A DNA stretch of 64,000 nt from Nocardia yamanashiensis NBRC 100130 (GTDB taxonomy: Bacteria; Actinomycetota; Actinomycetes; Mycobacteriales; Mycobacteriaceae): NCBI RefSeq assembly GCF_001613325.1, contig NZ_BDCD01000030.1, positions 60,131-124,130 of the forward strand, written 5' to 3'. Numbering within the stretch: the first letter of the stretch is position 1; the number at the start of each line of letters is the position of its first letter. Below are positions 25,123 through 32,911 of the stretch, in pieces. Below the pieces are notes generated by a model. The model did not search any database and was not told the DNA's origin. It was given only the letters and a program-made list of their open reading frames with translations. Position numbers and translations under genes: made by a program.

Positions 25123-26325
25123 GTGAACCTACGTGTTTCGATCCTGCGCACACTGGCTCGCGGCGCCGGCATCGCCGCTGTGCTCTGCGTTGTCCTCGGC
25201 GCTGCGCCGATAGCCCAAGCGGGACCGGTGTTCCCGGCCGCCGAACCGGATCCCTTCTACGCGGCGCCGGCGGACATCGCGGTGAAGTCTCCCGGCGACG
25301 TGCTCGGCGCACGCCCGGTGTCGCAGACCCAATGGCCCGGCGCGACCGCGTGGCAGATCCTGTTCCGCTCCACCGATTCCGGCGGCCACCCAATCGCGGC
25401 GGTCACCACGCTGCTCACACCCGGCCCCGGTCCTCGGCCGCTGCTGTCCTATCAGCCGTTCGTGAACTCCCTCGGATTACAGTGCGCCCCTTCGCACACG
25501 CTGTTCAACGGTGGACTCCCCGAGGCGCGGGCGCTGGCGCTGCCCCTGGCGCGCGGCTGGGCCGTCGCCGTCCCCGACCATCTCGGCCCCACCAGCGCCT
25601 ACGGCGCCTCCCGCCTGGGCGGGCAGATCACCCTCGACGGCATCCGGGCTGTGAAACGCTTCGACCCGGCCGGACTGCGCGACGCGCCGGTCGGATTGGT
25701 CGGCTATTCCGGCGGCGCGATGTCCACCGGGTTCGCCGCCGCCCTCGCCGGTGAATACGCGCCGGAACTGCCGATCGTCGGCGCCGCGGTCGGCGGCCTG
25801 CCCGTCAACCCCGGCAAGATGGCGGCCCGTATCGGCGACGCCCCGCATCCGCTGTTCGGGCTGGGCTTCGCCGTCGCGCTGGGCCTGCAACGCGAATACC
25901 CGGCCCAGTTGCCGCTCGATCGCGCCCTGACCCCGGCCGGTCTCACCCTCCGCGACCGCATCGCCGACGCCTGCGTGGACGACATCATCGCCGCCGGCGC
26001 CGGCCACTCCGCGAGCGAAATGTTCACCAAGGGCATGGAATCCGACCCCGCCCTGATCGACACGATGCACGCGAACGCCCTCGAGACCTTCCCGGGCATC
26101 CCCCGCACCGCCATCTACCAATGGCACGGCGCGAAGGACGAGGTCCCCCTGGACCAAGCGCAGGCCACCGCGGCCCGTTACTGCGCCGCGGGCACCCCGG
26201 TCCAATTCGACATCATTCCCGGAGCCGACCACGCCGCCGCCATGCTCCTCGGCGCACCCGACGCCATCCGCTTCCTCGACGATCGCTTCGCGAACCGTCC
26301 CGTACCGTCCAACTGCCAGCGCTGA
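25123..26325 (+). CDS. Secreted lipase of the secretory-lipase (LIP) family
   Basis: About 400 residues with an N-terminal signal peptide ending near AQAGP and an alpha/beta-hydrolase fold. The nucleophile elbow is GYSGGA, and a late GADHAAAM supplies the likely catalytic His; Asp in WHGAKDEVP is a plausible acid. This matches the secretory lipase family common in Nocardia and Mycobacterium, which cleave triacylglycerols or other esters outside the cell. The GTG at 25123 is preferred because GGAG lies 5 nt before it; an ATG at 25093 is the alternative. It follows the sigma/anti-sigma pair after about 117 nt, so it may or may not be SigK-dependent. Confidence 0.85.
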   Translation: MNLRVSILRTLARGAGIAAVLCVVLGAAPIAQAGPVFPAAEPDPFYAAPADIAVKSPGDVLGARPVSQTQWPGATAWQILFRSTDSGGHPIAAVTTLLTPGPGPRPLLSYQPFVNSLGLQCAPSHTLFNGGLPEARALALPLARGWAVAVPDHLGPTSAYGASRLGGQITLDGIRAVKRFDPAGLRDAPVGLVGYSGGAMSTGFAAALAGEYAPELPIVGAAVGGLPVNPGKMAARIGDAPHPLFGLGFAVALGLQREYPAQLPLDRALTPAGLTLRDRIADACVDDIIAAGAGHSASEMFTKGMESDPALIDTMHANALETFPGIPRTAIYQWHGAKDEVPLDQAQATAARYCAAGTPVQFDIIPGADHAAAMLLGAPDAIRFLDDRFANRPVPSNCQR

Positions 26326-26376
26326 TACCCGGCGACCGGCGGATTCGCGGCGTGAAAGACCGGTGGACGGGACTTA

Positions 26377-27333
26377 TCAAGCGCCGGTGAGTATTTCGGC
26401 TTGGGGCGCGGCTGTGATGGAACTTTCGGCGGCCGGGTAAAGGCCGGGGGTGGGGGTTCCGGTGAAGAAGTCGCGGGTCCAGCCGAGTGCGAGGGTTTGC
26501 AGTGCGGTCGTGGCGGTCGCGTCGGGGGAGCCGCACAGGAGGCTACCGAGTAGGTCGGTGCTGGCGCCCTCGGCATCGGTGTGTTTGCCGGTGGGCAGCC
26601 GGACGCCGACGAAGGCACGGTGCAGATGGGATTGGACCGCAAGGGTGCCCAAGCCGAAGGCGTTGCAGAGCGCGGGCGGAGCAGAGATGGTGAGCAGCGG
26701 GAGATCGGTGGTGTCGATGCCGCTCAGCGCCTGGTCGATATTGTTGCCGAGGAAGGAGCGGACCGGGTCGAGCAGGATGATTCCCCGAAGATCGGACCAG
26801 GTTCCGGGATAGGTGGTGCGGAGGCGGTCGGCGACGAAGGCGACCGCCTCCGCACCCGCGGAATGGCCGGCGAACACCAGTTGGTGCGGCAGGGCGGGCG
26901 GGGTGGTGCCGGCGCGGCGGGCGGCGGTGGCGAGGCTGGTGGCCAAGGGGCCGGTGGGGTCGGTCGTGGTGCCGAAGAGGGCGGCGACATTGTCGAGGAA
27001 TCCGGTGTTGTCGCCGAGGTTTTGGAGGGTGCAGCCGTGCAGGTTCATGAAGGGCAGGCTGGGGGCGAAGACCAGGTAGCCGGCTGCGGCGTAGCGGGTG
27101 GCCAGGTCGGCGACGTGGGCGTTGCTGCGGGCGAAGCCGTGCTGGAGCCAGATCAGGCCGGTGGGTTCGCCCGCGGGTAGATACCAGTCGGCGCTCTGTT
27201 CGATCGTGGTTGCCGAACAACGGATTTCGATGGAGCCGGACAATACGGTGTCGGCGCGGGCGGCGCTGTGGCCCAGGGCGGCGGCGAGCAGCAGCGGCGC
27301 GAGGACGAACGCGGCCGGGCGGCGAAGGAACAT
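26377..27333 (-). CDS. Secreted alpha/beta hydrolase in the IclR-box regulon
   Basis: About 318 residues: signal peptide (FVLAPLLLAAALGHSAARA), then an alpha/beta hydrolase with LQHGF at the oxyanion region and the nucleophile elbow GHSAGA. The layout near GYLVFAPS recalls chlorophyllase and dienelactone-hydrolase-like enzymes, but no substrate can be read off. The ATG at 27333 has a GGAG 6 nt upstream; a GTG at 27345 is in frame. A 25-bp three-half-site box sits at 27357-27381, just upstream, linking it to the regulon. It ends tail to tail with the lipase at 25123. Confidence 0.85.
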   Translation of the reverse strand: MFLRRPAAFVLAPLLLAAALGHSAARADTVLSGSIEIRCSATTIEQSADWYLPAGEPTGLIWLQHGFARSNAHVADLATRYAAAGYLVFAPSLPFMNLHGCTLQNLGDNTGFLDNVAALFGTTTDPTGPLATSLATAARRAGTTPPALPHQLVFAGHSAGAEAVAFVADRLRTTYPGTWSDLRGIILLDPVRSFLGNNIDQALSGIDTTDLPLLTISAPPALCNAFGLGTLAVQSHLHRAFVGVRLPTGKHTDAEGASTDLLGSLLCGSPDATATTALQTLALGWTRDFFTGTPTPGLYPAAESSITAAPQAEILTGA

Positions 27334-27356
27334 GGAGACTCCCACGGCAGACGCCG

Positions 27357-27381
27357 GTTTCCGCTGCCGGAATGGCGTTTC
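27357..27381. promoter_or_regulatory. IclR-type box 1 (upstream of the secreted hydrolase)
   Basis: GTTTC-N7-GGAAT-N3-GTTTC, one mismatch from the regulon consensus. It is centred about 35 bp upstream of the hydrolase start at 27333. The same spacing recurs at seven other places in this window. Confidence 0.75.
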
Positions 27382-27466
27382 GATATTGGGTGACCATTAG
27401 CGGGCATCGGGGACGTGCTGTCAAGCCGAGCGCGGCGATGTGGACAGGAGCGGATTCGAACACTAC

Positions 27467-27491
27467 GTTTCCATGTGTGGAACGGCGTTTC
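27467..27491. promoter_or_regulatory. IclR-type box 2 (upstream of the CitE-like gene)
   Basis: GTTTC-N7-GGAAC-N3-GTTTC, with spacing identical to box 1, 38 nt before the CitE-like start. A partial extra half site (GAAC at 27458) precedes it. Confidence 0.75.
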
Positions 27492-27529
27492 TTTTTTGAT
27501 GTGGCGGCTGCGCTCGGTGGAGTGTGCGG

Positions 27530-28357
27530 ATGAGGTCGGCGCTGTACGTGCCGGGCAATCGCCCGGACCTGTTCGACAAGGCGTTGGCGGGCCCGGCGGA
27601 TGTGGTGCTGCTCGATCTCGAGGATGCGGTTCCAGTGCGGGACAAGGACTCCGCGCGGGCGGAGGTGGTGAGCTGGCTACGAACAGCCGCCGCTGCGGGC
27701 CGCCGGATCTGGGTGCGGGTCAATCCGGGCGAGTTGGGCGAAGCCGAGCTGCGTGCACTCGCACCCACCGCGATCGAGGCCGTCTCGCTCGCCAAAACCG
27801 AGTCGGCAGAACAGGTGCGGGCTGTGGGCGCGCTGCTGGCGCGATACGAGACGCGGCCGGGAACGATCCGCCTGTGCCCGTTGCTCGAGAGCCCGGCGGC
27901 CGTCTACGCGGCGCGGGAAATCGCTGCCGCGCCGCGCGTTTCACGCCTGCAACTCGGGGAAGCGGACCTGCGGGCCGACCTCGGCATCACCCCGGGTCCG
28001 GATGAGCGGGAACTGCTCGCGGTGCGCGGACAGGTCGTGCTGGCCAGCGCGGCGGCGGGCATCGACCCGCCGATCGGCCCGGCCCGCACCGATTTCCGGG
28101 ATCTGGACGCCCTGCGCGAGACCACCGTGGCGCTGCGCCGCCTGGGCTTCCGGGGCCGCTCGTGCATCCATCCCGACCAGGTGCCGGTGGTGAACGCGGT
28201 GTTCACCCCGGCGGCGCACGAAGTGGAGCAAGCGAGGGAGCTGGTGCGCCGCTACGAGGCCGCCGCCGGGGGAGTGCTGCTCGACGAGGCGGGCCGGATG
28301 GTCGATCTCGCGGTGGTGCGCCAGGCCCGCCGGCTGCTCGAATCCCTGCGCGGCTGA
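27530..28357 (+). CDS. CitE-like HpcH/HpaI family C-C lyase
   Basis: 275 residues of the CitE-like (citrate lyase beta-like) branch of the HpcH/HpaI aldolase superfamily. Visible family blocks are SALYVPGNRPD near the start, LDLEDAVP (acidic metal region), VRVNP, CPLLESPAAV (metal-binding Glu), LQLGEADL (metal-binding Asp region) and GRSCIHPDQV. Such enzymes cleave or form malyl-, citramalyl- or related CoA thioesters with Mg2+. The ATG at 27530 has GGAG 7 nt upstream. A regulon box at 27467-27491 lies in its promoter. A role in metabolising C4/C5 acids released by the pathway is inferred. Confidence 0.88.
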   Translation: MRSALYVPGNRPDLFDKALAGPADVVLLDLEDAVPVRDKDSARAEVVSWLRTAAAAGRRIWVRVNPGELGEAELRALAPTAIEAVSLAKTESAEQVRAVGALLARYETRPGTIRLCPLLESPAAVYAAREIAAAPRVSRLQLGEADLRADLGITPGPDERELLAVRGQVVLASAAAGIDPPIGPARTDFRDLDALRETTVALRRLGFRGRSCIHPDQVPVVNAVFTPAAHEVEQARELVRRYEAAAGGVLLDEAGRMVDLAVVRQARRLLESLRG

Positions 28358-28368
28358 ACGGATTCGGG

Positions 28369-29262
28369 CTACTGGTGGGTGGGCTCGGCCCAGGCTCCGA
28401 TCGACCGGGAGCGCACCGGTGAGATGAATTGCGGCGCCAGGCTCTGCGGGAAGCCCGGCCCCCAGTTGGTGGCGTCGCCGGACATGGTCACCGTCGCATT
28501 GTCGGTGTACCAATCGACCAGGTCGGCATCGGAGCGGACGATCCAGGTGCAGCCCTGTTCGGCGTCGGCGGTGAAATCGCCGTGCCGGATGAGCGCGGGC
28601 CGCCAGAAATAGGTACCCGGCCACATCTTGCCGAAGTTGTAGTCGAACCCGCCGTCGAGGCAGTACGCCTCCTCCGAACAGGGGTGGTGGGCCAGGGGTT
28701 CCTCGCGCCAGCCGGGCTTGGCCTTGATCAGCCGGGTGTAGAACCCGGTCTCGGAATCACGGTGCAGGAGTTTGATATACAAGCCGGGTACCGGGGTGCC
28801 GCCGAGGTCGAAGCGCATGGGACTGCCGTCCTTGACATCGATCCACGGCATGTCGGCGGAGTTCAGCACGACCAGTCGCTGATCGGGGCGCACGGTCTCG
28901 CGATCGGCGTCGGCGAGCTCGAAATGCCAGTCGCCGTATTCGCGGAACAGCAGGATCTCGGTCCCGGCGGTGACGGTGATCGCCGGGGTCCACACCCCGA
29001 TCGGCGCCATCCAATAGCCTTCGGGCCCAAGGGTTTCCTCGCCGATGGTCACCGCACCGGACAGCACATACCACTCGGTCTCCGCGAGGTGCACGCCCGC
29101 CGGCCGGGACCAGTCACTGGTGAACCGGACCCTGAGCGAGGCCGACCCGTCCTCCTCGTCGTAGCTCAGATTGCGTTGCAGCGCAGTGCCTTCGGCGTGC
29201 TCGAACTCGGCGGGATGCTCGATCAGGTCGCGGTCGTCGATGAGTTCTACGTGTGGACGCAT
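28369..29262 (-). CDS. Bicupin protein, DUF4437-like
   Basis: A 297-residue protein with two cupin-like halves. The N-terminal half has VHLAETEWYVLSGAVTIG and a later WMAPIGVWTP; the C-terminal half has HHPCSEEAYCLDGGF and FWRPALIRHGDF. His and Glu residues in the second half could bind a metal. I recognise it only as a DUF4437-type bicupin; the reaction is unknown and a dioxygenase or isomerase role is possible. It is divergent from a TetR regulator across a long palindrome, so it is almost certainly the TetR target. Confidence 0.75.
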   Translation of the reverse strand: MRPHVELIDDRDLIEHPAEFEHAEGTALQRNLSYDEEDGSASLRVRFTSDWSRPAGVHLAETEWYVLSGAVTIGEETLGPEGYWMAPIGVWTPAITVTAGTEILLFREYGDWHFELADADRETVRPDQRLVVLNSADMPWIDVKDGSPMRFDLGGTPVPGLYIKLLHRDSETGFYTRLIKAKPGWREEPLAHHPCSEEAYCLDGGFDYNFGKMWPGTYFWRPALIRHGDFTADAEQGCTWIVRSDADLVDWYTDNATVTMSGDATNWGPGFPQSLAPQFISPVRSRSIGAWAEPTHQ

Positions 29263-29281
29263 GAGGTCCTCCTGAAGAGAG

Positions 29282-29342
29282 AATTTATCGATACAAAATG
29301 TAGTGCTTATTAATAAGCACTACAAGGTGTATCGTAAATTTT
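29282..29342. promoter_or_regulatory. TetR operator: 26-bp perfect palindrome inside longer inverted arms
   Basis: A perfect palindrome at 29299-29324 is centred on TTATTAATAA. It is flanked by near-complementary outer arms (29282-29295 and 29330-29342, one base longer on the left). It lies between the divergent bicupin (start 29262) and tetR (start 29344) genes, so it overlaps both promoters. It is AT-rich against a GC-rich background. Confidence 0.88.
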
Positions 29343-29343
29343 C

Positions 29344-29946
29344 GTGACCAGACCTGGACGGCCCACGGGCCCGGCCACCGACACCGCGACCATCGTGCTG
29401 ACCGCTGCCCTGGACCTGCTGCTGACCGAGGGCGCGACCGCGCTCACGCCGCAGCGCCTGCACGCGGCGACGGGGATCGCGCGCACCACCATCTACCGGC
29501 ACTGGCCGACACCGCGCGACGTGCTGGCCGCGCTCATCGCGGTCGCCCCGCACGAGCCGATCCGCACCACCGGCGATGTCTCGGCGGATCTGCACACCGA
29601 AGTGGACCTGCTGTGTGATCGCTTGCGCGACAAGCCGGTAGCGGCGTTCCTGCGGGCGCTGGTGACCGCCTCGTCGGCGGATCCGGAGTGCGCGGAACTG
29701 CGGCGGCGCTACGTGTCGGATCTGCTCGAACCGTTCCGCACGGCGCTGCGGGCCGACGGCGTGAGCGACGCGGCGCGGATCGAGGAACTGGCGGCCGCGG
29801 TGGTCGCGCCGCTGCTGCTGGATGTGCTGCTGCTGGATCGTCCGGTGGATCGCGAACGCGCGCACCGGGCCGTCGACAGCGCTTTCGCCCCCTCGGGTTC
29901 GGCACGCACCACTCGTACGCGCAACAGCAGCAAGGATCGACGATGA
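29344..29946 (+). CDS. TetR-family transcriptional regulator
   Basis: 200 residues. The N-terminal helix-turn-helix is seen at LTPQRLHAATGIARTTIYRHW (about residues 38-58), followed by an all-helical ligand-binding domain. The GTG start lies only 20 nt after the palindrome at 29299-29324, so the regulator should control itself and the divergent bicupin gene. Its stop overlaps the start of a maleate-isomerase-like gene (ATGA), making one transcript. The ligand is unknown; a substrate or product of that isomerase would fit. Confidence 0.93.
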   Translation: MTRPGRPTGPATDTATIVLTAALDLLLTEGATALTPQRLHAATGIARTTIYRHWPTPRDVLAALIAVAPHEPIRTTGDVSADLHTEVDLLCDRLRDKPVAAFLRALVTASSADPECAELRRRYVSDLLEPFRTALRADGVSDAARIEELAAAVVAPLLLDVLLLDRPVDRERAHRAVDSAFAPSGSARTTRTRNSSKDRR

Positions 29947-30686
29947 CCAATGCCGTGGGACCCCGGGCCGTGTTCGGGGTCATCGTGCCCAGCACCAATA
30001 CCGTTGTCGAGCACGATTATTGGCATGCGGCCGTGCCCGGCGTCGCCTACCGCGCCGGATCGATGTACATCCCGGACCCGCGCATGGGCGACGACGAGGA
30101 TTTCCAGGGGCTGCTCGGGCAGATCCGCGCCTCCATCGACACCGCGGTGCGCGACGTGCTCACCGCCGAGCCGGACCGCATGGTCATGGGCATGTCCGCG
30201 GAGACCTTCTGGGGCGGGGCGGAGGGGAATGCCGTGTTCGAGGCGCGACTGGGTGCGCGCACCGGCCTGCCCGTCACCACCGGCGCGAGTTCCTGCCGGG
30301 CCGCGTTGCGGGAGTTGGGTTGTCGCCGGATCTCGGTCTTCTCGCCGTATCAGCCGATCGCGGACCGTGAGGTCGGCCGGTTCTTCACCGAAGCGGGGTT
30401 CGAGGTCGCCGCCATCACCGGATTGCGGTGCCCGACCGCGATGGATATCGCCCGGGTGGACGAGGAGCGGCTGCGCACCGTGGTCGCCGAACTGGACGGC
30501 CCGGACGTGCAGGCCATCGTCCAGGTCGGCACCAACCTCTCCTTCGTGGCCCAGGCCGACCGGCTGGAAGCCGAACTGGGCAAACCCGTGATCGCCATCA
30601 ACGCGGCGACCCTCTGGCATGCCTTGCGCGAGCACGGCCTCGGCGATCGCCTCGAAGGGATGGGTCAGCTGCTGCGCAACCACTGA
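29943..30686 (+). CDS. Maleate isomerase / arylmalonate decarboxylase-like protein, copy 1
   Basis: 247 residues of the Asp/Glu racemase superfamily, maleate cis-trans isomerase/AMDase branch. The first-half motif PSTNTVVEHDYW and the loop VMGMSAETFWGG are typical. The second catalytic region reads GLRCPTAMDIA, where Cys is the likely catalytic thiol; GTNLSF and INAATLWHAL follow. Family members isomerise maleate to fumarate or decarboxylate malonates through a cysteine. It is translationally coupled to tetR, and a paralogue lies in the neighbouring IclR-box operon (30748-31491). Substrate not determined. Confidence 0.88.
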   Translation: MTNAVGPRAVFGVIVPSTNTVVEHDYWHAAVPGVAYRAGSMYIPDPRMGDDEDFQGLLGQIRASIDTAVRDVLTAEPDRMVMGMSAETFWGGAEGNAVFEARLGARTGLPVTTGASSCRAALRELGCRRISVFSPYQPIADREVGRFFTEAGFEVAAITGLRCPTAMDIARVDEERLRTVVAELDGPDVQAIVQVGTNLSFVAQADRLEAELGKPVIAINAATLWHALREHGLGDRLEGMGQLLRNH

Positions 30687-30708
30687 CGCGCGGTAGCGCC
30701 CGCACGCC

Positions 30709-30740
30709 GCGAGACCGGGTTCTGAAGCGCCCGGTCTCGC
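30709..30740. terminator. Bidirectional terminator between two convergent isomerase genes
   Basis: A perfect 11-bp stem (GCGAGACCGGG with its complement) around a 10-nt loop, placed in the 61-nt gap between convergent stops at 30686 and 30748. Confidence 0.8.
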
Positions 30741-30747
30741 AGGTGGC

Positions 30748-31491
30748 TCAGTGCTCGCGCAGCAGCCTGCCCGCGCCCTCCAGCCGGTCGGGAATATCGT
30801 TGTCGCGCAGCGCCATCCACCAGGTCGCGGCATTAATGGCGATCACCGGCTTGCCCAGCCAGCGTTCGGCCTCGTCGGCGAGGCGCACCATGGACAGATT
30901 GGTGCCGCACTGGATCAAGGCATCGATGTCCTCGCCGTCGACCTCCAGCAGCGCCGCGCGCAGCTCGTCCTCGGTGACGTGCGCGATCGACACGGCGGTC
31001 GGGCAGCGCAGCCCCTTGATGTTCGCGACCTCGAAACCCAGCTCGCCGAAGAACCGCACCACGTTCTCGTCCCCGACCGGCTGATACGGCGTCACCACAC
31101 CGATCCGTCTGGCGCCGAACAGGTTCAGCGCCCGCCGGCACGCTTCCGCGCCGGTGGCGACCCGCAGCCCGGTGATGTCGTGGATCTGCTCGACGAACTG
31201 GCGATTGCCTTCCACCCCGCCCCAGAAGGTCTCGGCCGACATGCCCATGACCATGTAGTCCGGGGCGCAGGTGAGCACCCGCTCGCACGCGCCGGTGATC
31301 TCGGCCCGGATCTGCTCGAGCAGCCGGCCCATCCCGGCGTCGTCGCTCATATCCTGGTCGCGAATGTGGATGCGGCCGAAATGGGCGGTGACGCCGGGCA
31401 CCGTCATCCGGTAGAAGTCGGGTTCGACAATGGTGTTGGTGGAGGGCGCGATGACGCCGAACTTGCGGCGCCAGCCCAGCGCGTCGGTCAT
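30748..31491 (-). CDS. Maleate isomerase / arylmalonate decarboxylase-like protein, copy 2
   Basis: 247 residues, clearly paralogous to the gene at 29943 and of the same length. PSTNTIVEPDFY, MVMGMSAETFWGG and GLRCPTAVSIA are conserved, including the likely catalytic Cys. It is the last gene of the nine-gene minus-strand operon and overlaps the preceding membrane-protein gene (ATGA). Maleimide or maleamate breakdown yields maleate, so an isomerase here fits a pathway that opens pyrrole-derived rings; this is inference. Confidence 0.88.
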   Translation of the reverse strand: MTDALGWRRKFGVIAPSTNTIVEPDFYRMTVPGVTAHFGRIHIRDQDMSDDAGMGRLLEQIRAEITGACERVLTCAPDYMVMGMSAETFWGGVEGNRQFVEQIHDITGLRVATGAEACRRALNLFGARRIGVVTPYQPVGDENVVRFFGELGFEVANIKGLRCPTAVSIAHVTEDELRAALLEVDGEDIDALIQCGTNLSMVRLADEAERWLGKPVIAINAATWWMALRDNDIPDRLEGAGRLLREH

Positions 31492-32144
31492 GAGGTCGTC
31501 TCCTGAGGTTGCGAGGGGAAGGTCGGGCGGGGTGCGGCCGAAAGCCGGCGGGCCGCAATCAGATACGCCGCCTGCGCCGCGGTATTGCACAGCTGCTCGA
31601 CCCATTGCAGGGCCACCGTCTGCTCGGGCCGCGAGGCCAGCGGGCCCAGGATGAAGAAGACCAGCAGTTGCACGCCGAACAGCGCGGCGGTGGCCGTGTC
31701 CCCGCGGTCGCGTGCGTGACCGATCAGCCGGATGCCGGCAAGAGTGGCGAACACGATGGTGGAGACCAGCATCGGCAGCGGATCGCCGGCCAGTACCGCG
31801 CCGAGGGCGCAGACCGCGGTGACACCGGGGACCAGCACCGTCAGCCAGCGCGGGACCCGGCCGTCCGCGGTCCGCGCCAGTTCCAGGCAGAGCAGCCCGA
31901 ACCCCAGTGCCAGCAGCGGGAAGAGCAGACCGCTGAGCCAGTTCAGGTGCGGACCGTCCAGGGCGGCGATGAGTTTGGCGGTGGCCTTGGCGGTGCCGCC
32001 CGCGCCGATCAGCGCCGCGGCGAGGGGGATACGGCGGGTGTGCGGGAACGCCCGGCGCAGGCTCAGCACACCGGCGGTGGTGAGCAGCACCGGCACGAAG
32101 TCCTCGACGGCCAGCGAGACCGGATAGTCGATGGTCGCGCTCAT
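31488..32144 (-). CDS. Unrecognised integral membrane protein
   Basis: 218 residues with about six or seven hydrophobic segments (for example VPVLLTTAGVLSL, LNWLSGLLFPLLALGFGLLCLEL, WLTVLVPGVTAVCALGAVL, PMLVSTIVFATLAGIRL, FGVQLLVFFILGPL) and a short polar C-terminus. I do not recognise the family. It overlaps both neighbours by 4 nt, so it belongs to the operon and may act in transport or as a membrane partner. Confidence 0.85.
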   Translation of the reverse strand: MSATIDYPVSLAVEDFVPVLLTTAGVLSLRRAFPHTRRIPLAAALIGAGGTAKATAKLIAALDGPHLNWLSGLLFPLLALGFGLLCLELARTADGRVPRWLTVLVPGVTAVCALGAVLAGDPLPMLVSTIVFATLAGIRLIGHARDRGDTATAALFGVQLLVFFILGPLASRPEQTVALQWVEQLCNTAAQAAYLIAARRLSAAPRPTFPSQPQETTS

Positions 32145-32911
32145 GCGGCGAACAGGTCCCGGCGGCGGAACGGGGCCAGCGCGAAACGGCCGATCACCTT
32201 GGGGGTGGTCAGCCAGCGCACGTGCGCGCCGTTACCGCGCTGGGAGACGGCCCGTTCGGCCAGCCAGGGCGCGACCGTGTCCACGGGATCGGCCAGGATG
32301 TTGAACACCCTGCGCGCCTTCGCCAATTCGCCGGGATCGGCATAACCGTGGGTGAGCAGGTCGGTCACCACCATGCCGGGACTGAGCAGGCCGATCGATA
32401 CCCCGGGCGGCACCTCCTTGGCCAGCGCGGTGGTCAGATAGGTGACCGCTCGCTTGCTCGCCCCGTAGGTGGCCAGCCCGGCCACGGCACGTCCGTCGCT
32501 GCCCAGGCCCTCCATGTTCCAGACGTGGCCGCCGCCCGCCTCCGCCATGGCCTCGATGGCCACCGCCGAGCCGTGCAGCACGCCCAGCAGATTGGTGTCG
32601 ACGACCCGGTTCGCGGTGTCGGCAGGAAGCTGCCACAGCGGTTTTCGATCGTGGGAAATTCCCGCGTTGTTGATCCAGATCTCGGCCGGGCCGAACCGGT
32701 CGGCGGTGGTGTCCCAGAGCCGGCGCAGTTGCACGCGATCGGTGACGTCAGCGGTGGAGACCATTGCGGTATCGGGCAATTCGGCGCGCGCCTGTTCGAC
32801 TCGCTGCGGATCCGAACCGCACACCGACACCCGGTGCCCCTGGGTGAGCAGGGCGCGTGCCATCCCGAGCCCGATGCCGCGGGTGCCGCCGGTGATCACG
32901 ATGGTGCTCAT
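32141..32911 (-). CDS. Short-chain dehydrogenase/reductase resembling chlorophyll b reductase (NOL/NYC1)
   Basis: 256 residues. Classical SDR signals: TGGTRGIG (7-14, cofactor), INNAG (80-84), catalytic Ser138, Tyr149 and Lys153 (YGASK). Beyond the general fold it carries features I associate with plant NOL/NYC1 chlorophyll b reductases: EIWINNAG, the GGHVWNMEGLGSDGR block around the catalytic Ser, SPGMVVTDLL, FNILADPVDTVA, and a C-terminal tail after the fold with VRWLTTPKVIGRF. NOL/NYC1 reduce the 7-formyl group of chlorophyll b. The comparison is from memory and unscored. Its neighbours encode Rieske-oxygenase, RCCR-like and chlorophyllase-like proteins, which supports a tetrapyrrole role. 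Both gene ends overlap neighbours by 4 nt. Confidence 0.9.
   Translation of the reverse strand: MSTIVITGGTRGIGLGMARALLTQGHRVSVCGSDPQRVEQARAELPDTAMVSTADVTDRVQLRRLWDTTADRFGPAEIWINNAGISHDRKPLWQLPADTANRVVDTNLLGVLHGSAVAIEAMAEAGGGHVWNMEGLGSDGRAVAGLATYGASKRAVTYLTTALAKEVPPGVSIGLLSPGMVVTDLLTHGYADPGELAKARRVFNILADPVDTVAPWLAERAVSQRGNGAHVRWLTTPKVIGRFALAPFRRRDLFAA

Noticed and set aside
26450..27180. Plus-strand frames across the secreted hydrolase
   Set aside because: The minus-strand reading has a signal peptide and GHSAG motif; the plus frames are low-complexity Gly/Val/Glu text.
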